The notes beneath the pieces were generated by a model, which was given only the letters and a program-made list of their open reading frames with translations, ran no database searches and was not told the origin of the DNA. A stretch of DNA of 64,000 nt, taken from Anthonomus grandis grandis (Eukaryota; Arthropoda; Insecta; Coleoptera; Curculionidae). Below, piece after piece: positions 33,650 to 43,559 of the stretch. Each line of letters begins with the position of its first letter. Position 1 is the stretch's first letter. Where the stretch lies: contig NC_065547.1 in the NCBI RefSeq assembly GCF_022605725.1, forward strand, positions 15,479,167 through 15,543,166, read 5' to 3'. Made by a program: the position numbers and the translations under genes.

Positions 33650-34440
33650 TGCGCATCCTAGAGCTCGCCAGTAAGGAGCTGTTAGGTTCCCAACTGAGAT
33701 ACGATCGTTGGAGAAAGGCACAGCTGGCAAACGATTGTGAACAACGCTTTCAAGAAATCAAAAAACTCACTCAAGATGAAGACTATGGGCCAACTTTTGA
33801 CAAGACAGACTATACTTGTCAAAAATTGGTAAAAAATTTAAGAACTAAAAACCGGTAGAAACTGCAAAAATTCAATACCACAAGCAACCGCAAAATGAAT
33901 GCCTTTCCGTCCAGTGTAAACACCATAATCAGTATGTCAAAGAGGATCCTTTCTGAGGCCCAAAAAGAAGTTCTAAATAAAGGACTTAATTTTGTTATCT
34001 CTTCAAAACTATCGATTTTGCACGTCACTTAAGTAAATACCATCAACCTTCCCCGATATCTCCAGAGCAGAATAGACCGCACTCAGAGACCTAAAAAGGG
34101 ACAGCGATATCCAGATCCTTCCGGCGGACAAGGGCCGCGCACAGATATAATGGACATGGATATTTATAACAACAAAGTTGAAGAGGTATTGAACAAAGGT
34201 GAATACCGGCTGGTAGGGGGAAGAGTCTACGGGGCCCTCAAGAAGTATTTAGCTCATATTTCGGATTTATTGCGGACAAAACTCACTGCACATTACAGCA
34301 AACCACCGCACTTCTATGGACGTCTCAAAATAAATAAGAAATAGATGCCGTTACGACCTATTACCACCTCCAATGTTTTGCCAACATCCGAACTTTCTAG
34401 TCTTTTCGTGGACATCATTAGATACTGCAAGGGAATACGG
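33650..34440 (+). pseudogene. Penelope-like element fragment B (N-terminal region and RT start)
   Basis: Plus strand: charged N-terminal region LRYDRWRKAQLANDCEQRF, then LSEAQKEVLNKGLNFVIS (33945-34000), DIQILPADKGRA (34100-34140), MDMDIYNNKVEEVLNKGEY, PPHFYGRLKINKK and MPLRPITTSNVLPT. This is the conserved start of the Penelope RT. Stops at 33858, 34030, 34146 and 34344 break it, and it ends before the RT active site. Confidence 0.72.
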
Positions 34441-34504
34441 AATTATTCGTCAAAAACTCAACCCACTTGAAATTACGAGACAGTTTTACCACTAACCAAA
34501 ACTC

Positions 34505-34560
34505 TTTATTTTTAATCTCGACACGTGTTTCGCTAACGATGTTAGCGAAATGTTTGAATC
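34505..34560 (-). ncRNA. Penelope 3'-region ribozyme-like motif (degenerate)
   Basis: The minus strand carries GTTAGCGAAACACGTGTC after a CGCTAAC stem partner. The GAAA core, the self-complementary ACACGTGT and the terminal C match the intact-looking motif at 46028-46070, but no CTGATG core is seen here. Confidence 0.4.
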
Positions 34561-34667
34561 TTCCGTAGAAGATTAAAACTGAACTTAAACTACTTACAAA
34601 TCTCCTTGTATACTAATGATGTAACTAATAGAGCGGAAAAAAGCAATGAAGCATGGCCAAACAAATC

Positions 34668-35035
34668 TTAAACACTAACTAAACTATATAATTGACTATA
34701 AGGGATTAGACCTTTGTCCCTGTTAAGAATGTTTTTTTGATTTTTAAATATTGCTAAACTTTCGTATGCATCTAATTTTCTATTGTTATTAACTGGTTTA
34801 GGTAATTTTAAGTTGTCTATCCCTACAAAGTGACCAGTATTTAAAGCATGTTCAGCCACACTTGACTTGTCAACTCTTCCATATTTCACATGAGCTACAT
34901 GTTCTTTAAATCTGACATTGATTGATCTTCTGGTTTGTCCTATGTACTTTTTATCACAATCGTTGCAATTAATCTCATAGATCCCAGACTTTTCATTGGT
35001 CTTTATTTTATCTTTTGGATAATCGTAATAGTTGT
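34668..35035 (-). pseudogene. Penelope-like GIY-YIG endonuclease fragment C
   Basis: Minus strand: KSGIYEINCNDCDKKYIGQT, RSINVRFKEHVAHVKYGR, SSVAEHALNTGHFVG and an ESLAIFKNQKNILN tail. This is the GIY-YIG nuclease that Penelope-like elements use to nick target DNA; the GIY and YIG motifs and the downstream Arg are kept. The frame is open over this stretch but the RT is missing. Downstream lies the GAAACACGTGTC motif. Confidence 0.82.
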
Positions 35036-35281
35036 ATGTAATAACCTTCCAAGTCTAAGGCGGGCTCCTAGACTATCAATATTATTGCACAATATTTCAT
35101 GTTGCGCAATATTAATAACTGTCTGGGATAATATTGAAATATTGTGCAATATATTATCATTATTATCAAATCAAACTTGCTTTGATATTAATTGCGCAAT
35201 ATGAAAAAAAGTTACAATCTGTGGGTAATATTGCATAATATTTAATTAGCTCTGTGTCGAGCGTTTGTGTGAGTGTATGTC

Positions 35282-36985
35282 ATGAAATTTGTGAAAATGA
35301 CCTGCAAAGAAGAGGATAGGAACTTTATTTTGGAGTGTATAGAAGTGTACAAAAATTTGCCAGAGCTGGGGAATATGAAGTCGAAGGATTATAGTAATCA
35401 AAAAAAGAAGAATGAGCAGTATGACCAGTTACTTCGCAAATAAAGAGGGAAATAATCTTAAGCAGATAAGGGTCAATTAGTAAAAAAGTTTAACTCATTA
35501 CGACTAATTTCCGAAAAGTTGAAGCGAATAAAGGATAGTAAAAAAAACTGGACAGGGACCGATGATATAGCGGAATCTACATTATTAGTATTTCGACGAA
35601 GTAACTGGATAACGAATGGACCTGGATAATGAGGAGGCAGAAGAAAACATTGAGAGGTTTGATACGGCTGATATCACTAATCAAAACAATGTAAGTACTT
35701 TTATTTATTATAAATAGCCGTTATAATAATCTATATAAACATTCTTTGAATTAAACTTAGTCACCTTTATTATTAAAAAAATTGCAGTAAGTATCTCTTA
35801 TTACAACTTTTGCACTTATAGTTACGTTTCTGATTTGTGAAGCTTGCAAACCTGTGGCATTCAATCTCCAACTTCCTTCCACAATAGTAGCAGAAGCCAA
35901 ATCTTCAGTAGCTACTAAATCTTGAGAAATATATGTAAGCTGTTTTCTTCTAAAATAATCATGCAAGTAACAACATGCTATCGCAATAATTTAAACTTTG
36001 TTATGAGATAGAAGGATGCACCTCTGAAATCTAGAATCTAGAAACCAAAATTCCGAATGCGTTTTCTACGATACGCCGTGCAAGACTAAGTTGATAATTA
36101 AAAATTCGCTGCTTAGCGGTTATTCTGTTTTGACTGTAAGATTTCATAAAATTTTATGTCATTGCAAATGTATCATCCCCCACAAAGACAGATAATAGTT
36201 TTTTTTACTGTTCAGTAGTTCTCGTGATTCTGGAATTTGTAGTAATTTGTTAGATTAATAATTTTTTACTCTTCCAAATTCAGTAAAAACACAAAACACG
36301 TCTGTCTGGTATCCCTCCGTTTACGCCAGCATCAACCATAATAAATTCATAATTCGAATTTACCAGTTCCATTAGTGCACTACTGTGAAAAAAGTGTTCA
36401 TAATTATAAAAATATGACCCCGAATTAGGAAATAAATGTTTTCCGCCCACTTCTCCCAAATAGTTTGAAAAATTCCACTGATTGTTAAATCCTTCTGTAA
36501 TAACTTCCCATTTAGCAGCTTGTGTTTTTGGAATCTACAAAAGAACATAACGTTAAAAGTAAAAGCGAAATGAATATCTAAATGTATAGAGTAGATCAGT
36601 TTTATGCTATAGAATGATAGTATTATTTTTTTCATTTTTCTAATATAAATTATACATTTTGTTACAGAATGGAGGACGACCACCTACAAAGAAAAAGAAT
36701 AAAGAGTTTCATTGGCATGCCAACGGCTTCAGCAGCTCCAAATGATTACCAAGAAATCTGTTATGCATGGACTGTTGAACTTAGAGAAAATGCAACACAT
36801 TCTATTTGAGGGACAAATGGGCACTCTACATGCTACAGACTCTGTGCAAAGTAATGCTTATTTGATTACTCTCGTACATGTACCTCAGCTCTCCGTTCAG
36901 CCCTCAATCTCGAAGCTCCAGTATATGCCAGTACAAACTACCACATCACGTCTTACAACTGCCTATAGTCTCTACAGTAATTAAT
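35282..36985 (+). pseudogene. PIF/Harbinger MADF-domain gene 2 (broken)
   Basis: Exon 1 reads RNFILECIEVYKNLPELG, MKSKDYSNQKKKNEQYDQLL, then after two stops KKFNSLRLISEKLKRIKDSK and GTDDIAESTLLVF: a MADF domain. It ends CAAAACAAT|gtaagt at 35689. Exon 2 starts after gttacag at 36668; the join reads NQNNNGGRPPTKKKNKEF without a break, which supports the intron. The C-terminal block after a frame change (YAWTVELR, ILFEGQMGTLH) resembles the family tail. The intron 35690-36667 contains the last transposase exon of the opposite strand. Confidence 0.78.
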
Positions 36986-37551
36986 GCTACTCAGCAAGCA
37001 TATTCTGGCGAATACAATATTGAACAAACCACTGCACTAGCTTATACAACGACATTTTTTTTTTCATATTTTTAATAAAAAATTGTTAATAAACATACTA
37101 TTTAAATAAAAAATTGTTATCGTTATTTTACCCTACTAGATTTTTACTTACCTTTATGTAATCCTTCAGGCTTTTTATTATATCTGTGCAAGTTTCCATG
37201 ACAATTATGCTAATGGATTGAGGACATCTAGCACTTAAAAATTTAAGGTCTATATTTAATTAGATAACGCAGGGTGATTGACAAACGCTGAGTTCCAGGA
37301 ATAGCATCTCGCAAATTAGTGTTCTTTTTCTTAATAGCAGGAGTTATCAGATCCAACTGTTGGTTAAATGTCACCGCATCTATTCGCAGAAAATTACATA
37401 AATCTGTCGGCTCGGACATTTTCAGGTCTTTAAATAAATGTTCATGTGTGTACCTCTCTTTTTTTCTTTCACCTGCAATTTTTCTGTTTCTTTTTCTGAA
37501 GGAATAATGCCGATGCAATGCAACACAACTTTCTTCATCATCAGTAAGCAT
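35757..37551 (-). pseudogene. PIF/Harbinger transposase 2 (broken; first Asp replaced)
   Basis: Exon 1 (37551-37152) reads HEHLFKDLKMSEPTDLCNFL, AIKKKNTNLRDAIPGTQRLS, ITLRYL, and after a frameshift near 37245 DLKFLSARCPQSISIIV and SLKDYIK, ending at a gtaagt donor. Exon 2 (36534-35757) begins IPKTQAAKWEVITEGFNNQW, then NYLGEVGGKHLFP, FIMVDAGVNGGIPD, FVGDDTFAM, NYQLSLARRIVENAFGILV and the C-terminal GSWRLNATGLQ ... CNFFN. The family motif G-x-(I/V)-D-G-K-H here reads GEVGGKH, so the first catalytic Asp is Gly. Stops add to the damage. Its intron (36535-37151) contains the MADF exon 2. Confidence 0.82.
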
Positions 37552-37671
37552 GTTTTCTGATCAAAAGGTAAACTTATTCAGCTAAATATTGCACAATTAA
37601 ATTCTGCAATGTAGGGCATTTCAATATTATGACGCAATATTATTGTCCAATAATACTGATAATCTAGGGAC

Positions 37672-38584
37672 CGCATAAGAGAAAATCTGGAATATGAAAA
37701 AATTATTATAAAAGTTAGCAAAATCCATATTATTATTAAATTTTGAGTTTTTATGGGATATGTCAAGGTCCATGATTTAGAGTACTGCAATCTGATGCTT
37801 CATTTAAAATTTTGTACAATCTTGTAATGTCACTACCAGCATTCACCATTTCAGCACTATACAAATCATGTTTGCGATATTGAGTAAATGGTATTTTGTT
37901 TGTTGGAAGCATTATGCTTTAAAAGATGTTTTCTCAATTTATCTCTTTTTTATGCTGATTATTAGACCAATGGTAATCCATGGTTTTATTTTTTTTAATA
38001 TTTTTTTTATCTAAATGTATTTTTTTAGTCATAACTTAATCCAGAATGGTAATGAATATATTGTTCAATAGTTCTCATTCAGGATCTTGGTTATTTAGTA
38101 TGCTATCAAAGTTTGGATTTGCCATGAGGTTTTTCAATAAAACGTAGTGATTTTGGTAACTGTATGGGCTTTTGTTTTATTGTTAATTGAATTGTTAGTA
38201 TTAATATTATTTACATTAAGCATTATTGAATAAGTTGTGAATTATTGCTGAATTAAGTAACTTAGAAAATGAATCACCTGAAACCCTTGTAGGAAAATTA
38301 ATTATAGATACTTGTGACCTGTAAATGCAAGATAATTTAACAGTAGATCACTTACCTTTAGTTTAACACTTGTAAGGGTAACTTTGGAAAAATTAAGTTT
38401 CATGTGCGCCACTCTATGATACAAACGGAATCTTATACATTTATTGTTATTATTAAATTCTGCATTATTGTAATACAAATTGTGACCATCAATACAAAAT
38501 TATTACCACTCTGAAATTGTCAAGATTCTGTTAGTATTATTATATCACAACACTTAAGAGTATATCCTTCAAGAAAACCAATTA
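37672..38584. other. AT-rich, no gene seen
   Basis: Poly-T runs and short ORFs without motifs. Ends at the target duplication CTTTAT of the Gypsy element; the sequence continues at 43560. Confidence 0.45.
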
Positions 38585-38590
38585 CTTTAT

Positions 38591-38836
38591 GTTTGATCAT
38601 TGGGTTCTTGAAAGCTACTTTGGTCGATGTAACTCGTTTTTACTTTTTAAACTATATCATTTATTCAAGAGCGAAATCAAGGCCTGTTGACACACCGTGT
38701 TGGTTCTGTCACTGCCCGTCATTTACAGCCGATCCAACGTTGCCACGTCTAATAACTAAATCTAATACTAACTAAACATATGAATAAAACCAAATTCCAA
38801 CTAGATAATAAAAGTATTAAACTAACTAACAGAACA
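38591..38836 (-). repeat. Gypsy 3' LTR
   Basis: 246 bp; minus-strand start TGTTCTGTTAG, end GATCAAAC. Pairs with 43309-43553. Confidence 0.9.
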
Positions 38837-38880
38837 TATCCCCTTTCAAGCTTTAAAATTATTAATCAAGAAAGTAATCA

Positions 38881-39474
38881 TTAAGGTACGCCAGTTTTTT
38901 CAAGTCTTTTAGCTCGGGGTGGGGAAACACTAGGGGGAATGTAAGAAGGTCTATTAAGAGAGGAATTTGGAACCTGCGTCTCATTCAAGGTTTCACTACA
39001 AAAACTTTTATCACCACTGTTAAAATTTAGATTCAATTCAGAATCTGAATTCTTCACTTCACTTGTTTGTAGTTCACTGTTATCTGAAGGCACAGATCTA
39101 TTACGAATTTGACATTGATCCTTAATATTATGGTTAGTAGGAGTTGCCCATGTCGCAGTAAATGTGGGTTTAGTATAGTAAGGTGCAGAAATTAAATGAA
39201 ACCTATTTCGACGATACACACCTGAATTATTAGCCTGTATTAAATATGAACGAGGTTCGCCCAATAACTTAATAACTTTCCCATACGTACGTAAATCTAT
39301 TACCCAGACATATTCTCCAACTGCAAAAGCACTTAAGTTTCGACTCCGGTGTCTTTTATTAAACTGTTGAGCTGTCTTGTTCTTCGCAATATCCTCCTTT
39401 TTACAAATAGAATTTTGGTCAGTATTTACCCTTTCATTCAACAGGCTTGGCAACACCGGTAGTGGAGTTCGCAA
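38881..39474 (-). pseudogene. Gypsy integrase C-terminal region
   Basis: LPVLPSLLNERVNTDQNS, KKEDIAKNKTAQQFNKRHRS and VGEYVWVIDLRTYGKVIKLL form the basic linker and SH3-like C-terminal domain, followed by a Ser/Pro-rich tail ending PSVSPPRAKRLEKTG. A TAG just upstream (about 39490) separates it from the core. Confidence 0.75.
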
Positions 39475-39641
39475 TTTTCTACCATATTTCTACTCACTTG
39501 GAGAAAATCCACATTGAAGAGGGGTAGTGCGATAAGATAACAGAGCCAAATTAATGTCTTTATTTTTTTTAATTAAATTTTTTGCTATCTTAACAGCAGC
39601 TTTGATACAGCCATTTGATTGTGCAAAGTAAGGGCTACTAG

Positions 39642-40919
39642 TTATATGACAAAAATCATATTCACGAGCAAATTTTTTAAATTCTGTTGGAATTGAGGAC
39701 CGTTATCAGACCGTATGGTCTCACTGATACCGTATCTAGAAAATAATTCTTTCAACTTTTTAATGATAACGGATTCAGTCATTTTTGTCAATCTAAAGAT
39801 TTCAAGGAATCTCGAAGAATAGTCGGTAACTATTAAGTACCATGAATCGCATTTAAATAAATCCAACGCAATTTTCTGCCAAGGACGATTTGGAAATGAA
39901 TCTTTTAAAAACGGTTCTTTAATATTTATTCTATTTTCAACACACTGAGGGCAATTCCTAACCAAATTTCCATTTTGAGTAGAAAGTCCAATCCACCAAA
40001 CTGAAGATTTAGCTCTCTGTCGACATTTAACTACCCCCATGTGACCTTGATGAATAAAATTTAAGCATTTTAATTGTAAAGACGGAGGAATAATAATTCT
40101 CAGATTTCGTAATGAAAAGCCTTCTGAAAATGAAATTTCATCCCTATAAGGATAATATTGCAAAAGATTATCGTTCAAAGAATTTTTTTGAGGCCACCCT
40201 ATCTCTGAAAACTCTTTGATTTTCAATAACGTCTCATCTTTTGCTTGCTCTGTCCGTATTTCGTCTAGGAAATAGGGTTTTACTTCTACTGAACCGACTA
40301 TGAGTCTAACATGCGCTTCAACTTTACTTGCCAGTTCATCTTTGATGGGTTTTTCTTGATTTTCTGAAAAATTAGACGATAAGGCATCAGCAACGACTAA
40401 ATCTTTACCCGGCGAATAATAAATTTTATAATTGTATCTCATCAAACGAATTTTAAAACGTTGTAAGCGAGGTGTTAATTCGTCAATTGGTTTAGTTTGA
40501 AGAACCTGAATAATTGGTCGATGATCGGTTTGAAACAAAATAGGTATTGCTGTGACATAATCCGAAAACTTATTAGCCGCCCAGGCGAGTGCGAGTGCTT
40601 CTCGCTCAATTTGCGCATATCTTCGCTCAGTATCAGAGAGTAAGCGCGAAGCATAGGCGACAATCTCATTTTTCCCATCCTGAGATTGAATTAGACATGC
40701 ACCTAAACCATAAGAAGAAGCATCCGTCGAAAACAGTATAGATTTAGTCGGATCAAAATACGCCAAAGTTGGGCTATTCTGCAACAATGTTTTAATTTTT
40801 TCAAAAGATTGGATTTGAGCCGCATCCCAAACAAATTGTATATTTTTTTTTAATAGAGATGTCAGTGGCTCTAGGATTTGTGACCGATTGGGAATAAATC
40901 TACAAGAAAAATTAATCAT
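39642..40919 (-). CDS. Gypsy RNase H and integrase N-terminal half, open frame
   Basis: 425 codons open. RNase H: LFSTDASSYGLGACLIQ, RRYAQIEREALALAWA, FQTDHRPIIQVLQ, GKDLVVADALS, so the D-E-D residues are present. Integrase: HQGHMGVVKC and CPQC (HHCC), then IALDLFKCDSWYLIVTDYSS (first Asp) and IRSDNGPQF (second Asp). A frameshift near 39660 cuts the protein before the last acid. The continuation in another frame reads QSNGCIKAAVK, where the catalytic Glu is replaced by Lys. Confidence 0.85.
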   Translation of the reverse strand: MINFSCRFIPNRSQILEPLTSLLKKNIQFVWDAAQIQSFEKIKTLLQNSPTLAYFDPTKSILFSTDASSYGLGACLIQSQDGKNEIVAYASRLLSDTERRYAQIEREALALAWAANKFSDYVTAIPILFQTDHRPIIQVLQTKPIDELTPRLQRFKIRLMRYNYKIYYSPGKDLVVADALSSNFSENQEKPIKDELASKVEAHVRLIVGSVEVKPYFLDEIRTEQAKDETLLKIKEFSEIGWPQKNSLNDNLLQYYPYRDEISFSEGFSLRNLRIIIPPSLQLKCLNFIHQGHMGVVKCRQRAKSSVWWIGLSTQNGNLVRNCPQCVENRINIKEPFLKDSFPNRPWQKIALDLFKCDSWYLIVTDYSSRFLEIFRLTKMTESVIIKKLKELFSRYGISETIRSDNGPQFQQNLKNLLVNMIFVI

Positions 40920-41063
40920 ACCTAAAAACTGCCCAACCTCTTTTCTATTTTTAGGCTCAGGAAAATTTTTAATCGCGATGATTCGATCTGAATCTACTGT
41001 GACACCTTTGCTTGAAATTTTATGACCTAAAAATGTTAAAGACTGTGTTGCAAAAACACATTT

Positions 41064-41512
41064 TCACTCATTTAAGGTTAGTCCCTCCGCCTCGATACGT
41101 TTTAACACTTCCCCTAAAATTTTGTTATGTTCTTCCAAGGTTGAAGCATGAATTAGTATATCATCAATATGACTTATGACCCCTTTTACGCCTGACAATA
41201 TTTTATTTAATAGTATGGAAAAATATTTAGGAGCACAAATAATTCCGAAAGGAACTCTTTTAAAAAAGTACCTCCCAAATGGAGTAATAAAAGTGGTCAA
41301 AATTTGAGACTCAGGACTAAGTTTAATTTGATGAAAACCTGAATTAGTATCTAATTTAGTAAAATACTTAGATCCCTTTAATTATGCCAGACTGGTTTCT
41401 ACTTTTCCTATTGAGAAGTGTGAACGTTGAACTGCTTTGTTCAATTTAGTATATTTTTTTGAACCACTACAATAGGACTAACCCAGTCTGTTGGGACTCT
41501 CTATAGCTTCAA
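41064..41512 (-). pseudogene. Gypsy reverse transcriptase fragment (broken)
   Basis: ITPFGRYFFKRVPFGIICAP and VISHIDDILIHASTLEEHNK carry the palm; the active site is HIDD, a variant of (Y/F/H)xDD seen in this clade, with both Asp residues kept. Stops near 41410-41470 and at 41063 isolate it from the protease and RNase H. Confidence 0.82.
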
Positions 41513-42286
41513 TTATACCAAGCTGTTTAACTGTCTTTCTAGCTTTTTTTTTAGAGGATTTAATAATGGACTGGGTACAACACGAGGCACAGACTGTACA
41601 TATGGCTGAATACCCTCTGTAAGTTTAATGCTCATTTCAGTTTTGAAGGAATTAACATCCTTAAAGATTCCTGGAAACCTTCTCTTGACATCGTCTTTAA
41701 GAGATACTGACATATTCTCTTGTTGAATTGAAAAACTTTGACTTTTTATGTAAGAAAATAAACTTAATTTTATTATAGCTATTCTACCAAGTATAGGTTT
41801 GGTCAATTTATCTATAATGTAAATGTCTGTATCGAAGTGCTGATGCTGAAAACTCAATCTCACTGATAATGTACCTAAAACATTTAGTTTAATTCCAGAC
41901 AGACCGGTAATACCTTTATCAGAAAATTTTAAATTATTTTTAAACTGTTTAAATAAATGAGATGGTACACATCTAATGTCAGCCCCCGAATCAATTAGAA
42001 ATTCTATATTTTTGTTAATCATAAAGATAAAAATTAAAGCTACCCATTGTGTGTCTATGTGGTTTATCTGAATTGACCCAAAAAAAGAATTGACCTCTTT
42101 AGAATCCCCCAAATTATTTACAGAATTGTACTCTAACTCAAGTTGTTCTAAATCTAATTCTTGATTAACATTATTATTATTGTGGATAAGTCTGACCTTA
42201 TTTGTACTCCTGTATACTATTGCCCAATGTCCTGGCATTTGGCACGCAAAATCTTCATGTAGGATAAAGATTTTGGCGCTGGGCAT
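41513..42286 (-). pseudogene. Gypsy nucleocapsid remnant and aspartic protease
   Basis: A partial knuckle (CQMPGHWAIVYRS) is followed by FLIDSGADIRCVPSHLF, the catalytic D-S-G motif, a flap-like region, and the start of the RT N-terminus (FPGIFKDVNSFKTEMSIKLT, then PRVVPSPLLNPLKKKLERQL). Frame breaks at both ends. The protease core itself is intact. Confidence 0.8.
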
Positions 42287-42980
42287 TAATCACTAGCGTG
42301 GGGTCGTAGACCACAGAATCCACACTTGTCTCTACTTCCAATATTGCCACTTCGAAAGTTGTTTTTTTCCCTACCTTGGTTGGAAATACCTGGAACTTTG
42401 AGTTTTCACTTTTAGTAGACTGCACTCGACTTACTTGACGACTAGATAATTCCCTTGACTGGGATGCTTGTAATTCTGCTTGCTTAGCCGTCAGAATGCA
42501 CTCTTTTAAATCCAAGTGTTCTTTTAGCTGCAGACGCTCAGAAGTCTTAAAATCCAGCATCCCAACTACAATTCTATCTCGGATAAGTACTTCTTTTAGA
42601 GTGCCATAGTTGCAATGTTCAGCTAGTGAATGCAAATTTGTTATAAAGGATTCTATTGGCTCACCTGCTTTTTGAACTGTAGAATTAAATTTAAATCTTT
42701 CAAAAATTATATATCTACGAGGAATAAAATATTTTTCAAAACACGCTAATGCTTCCACATAAGATTCTGGCTGCCTTGGAAACTGTAACATAATTTCCTC
42801 TGATTCTTCTCCCATTATGTACACCAAAATGTTAATTTTCTCCTCTTCTGGTTTACTTAGTTGCCCGGATACTGACATGTATCTTTCAAACCTTTTCCTC
42901 CAAGATGTCCATGCACCTGGAGTAGAAAAAGAAAATTTGTCTGGCGGGCTTACACTAACGGGAGTTGTAACATTAATCAC
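42255..42980 (-). CDS. Gypsy Gag (capsid region), open frame, C-terminus lost
   Basis: 241 codons starting MINVTTPVSVSPPDKFSF, with AWTSWRKRFERYMSVSGQ, FIPRRYIIFERFKFN and GEPIESFITNLHSLAEHCNY. This is the capsid fold of insect and worm Gypsy elements (retrotransposon gag domain). The frame ends near INAQRQNLYPT, where the zinc-knuckle segment should begin. It then overlaps the next frame by 32 bp, so a frameshift has removed the nucleocapsid. Confidence 0.8.
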   Translation of the reverse strand: MINVTTPVSVSPPDKFSFSTPGAWTSWRKRFERYMSVSGQLSKPEEEKINILVYIMGEESEEIMLQFPRQPESYVEALACFEKYFIPRRYIIFERFKFNSTVQKAGEPIESFITNLHSLAEHCNYGTLKEVLIRDRIVVGMLDFKTSERLQLKEHLDLKECILTAKQAELQASQSRELSSRQVSRVQSTKSENSKFQVFPTKVGKKTTFEVAILEVETSVDSVVYDPTLVINAQRQNLYPT

Positions 42981-43308
42981 TTGGGGGCCTTGAAACTGTC
43001 CGGATGTATTTGCACCTTCCTCTGCACCTGCTTGATTTTTTTATCCGGGCATGATGACTTTTTAATCTAACCAAAAAAATTACCTTGTATGATTTTAACA
43101 AGCGTTTGCGTTAAATGATACTCTACACTACTGGAACTGGTAATCGCGCATTCGCTGATCTCGATACGTATCCCCGTCCCTAGCTTGTGTTGTGAGGCTT
43201 AAAACACATTTATAAGTTAGGTTAGAACCCATGGCGACCCTCTACTGTAAAAGCAATAATTTGCTTTTTTTTACGCCACTGCACGACGAAACTACACCGC
43301 TGCCACCA

Positions 43309-43553
43309 GTTTGATCATTGGGTTCTTGAAATGAAAGCTACTTTCGTCGCTGTAACTCGTTTTTACTTTTTAAACTATATCATTTATTCAAGAGCGAAAT
43401 CAAGGCCTGTTGACACACCGTGTTGGTTCTGTCACTGCCCGTCATTTACAGCCGATCCAACGTTGCCACGTCTAATAACTAAATCTAATTAAACATATAA
43501 ACAAAACCAAATTCCAACTAGAAAATAAAAGTATTAAACTAACTAACAGAACA
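43309..43553 (-). repeat. Gypsy 5' LTR
   Basis: 245 bp partner of 38591-38836. It has extra bases near 43333 (GAAATGAAAGC against GAAAGC) and lacks bases near 43488. Confidence 0.9.
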
Positions 43554-43559
43554 CTTTAT

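Larger units (their letters stand above)
35066..37671. mobile_element. PIF/Harbinger element 2
   Basis: The left end (plus strand CCTAGACTATCAATATTATT from about 35068) and the right end, read inward (CCTAGATTATCAGTATTATT from about 37669), form an imperfect TIR of roughly 25-30 bp. Inside are a minus-strand PIF transposase and a plus-strand MADF gene, interlocked. Many ATTGCACAATATT-type inverted repeats cluster near both ends. No clear target duplication. Confidence 0.72.
38591..43553 (-). mobile_element. Ty3/Gypsy retrotransposon with both LTRs (decayed)
   Basis: LTRs at 38591-38836 and 43309-43553 are similar but differ by a few substitutions and small indels. Direct repeats CTTTAT at 38585-38590 and 43554-43559 fit a target duplication. 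The minus strand carries a primer site next to the 5' LTR (TGGTGGCAGCGGTG), a polypurine tract GAAAGGGGATA next to the 3' LTR, and gag-protease-RT-RNase H-integrase in order. There is no env. Confidence 0.92.

Noticed and set aside
35036..35260. Separate stem-loop regulatory RNA in the ATTGCGCAATAT repeats
   Set aside because: These inverted repeats lie in the terminal region of Harbinger 2 and have counterparts near its other end; they are better explained as subterminal repeats.
36372..36683. 103-codon minus-strand ORF as a gene
   Set aside because: Out-of-frame shadow of the Harbinger 2 transposase exon and the intron beside it.
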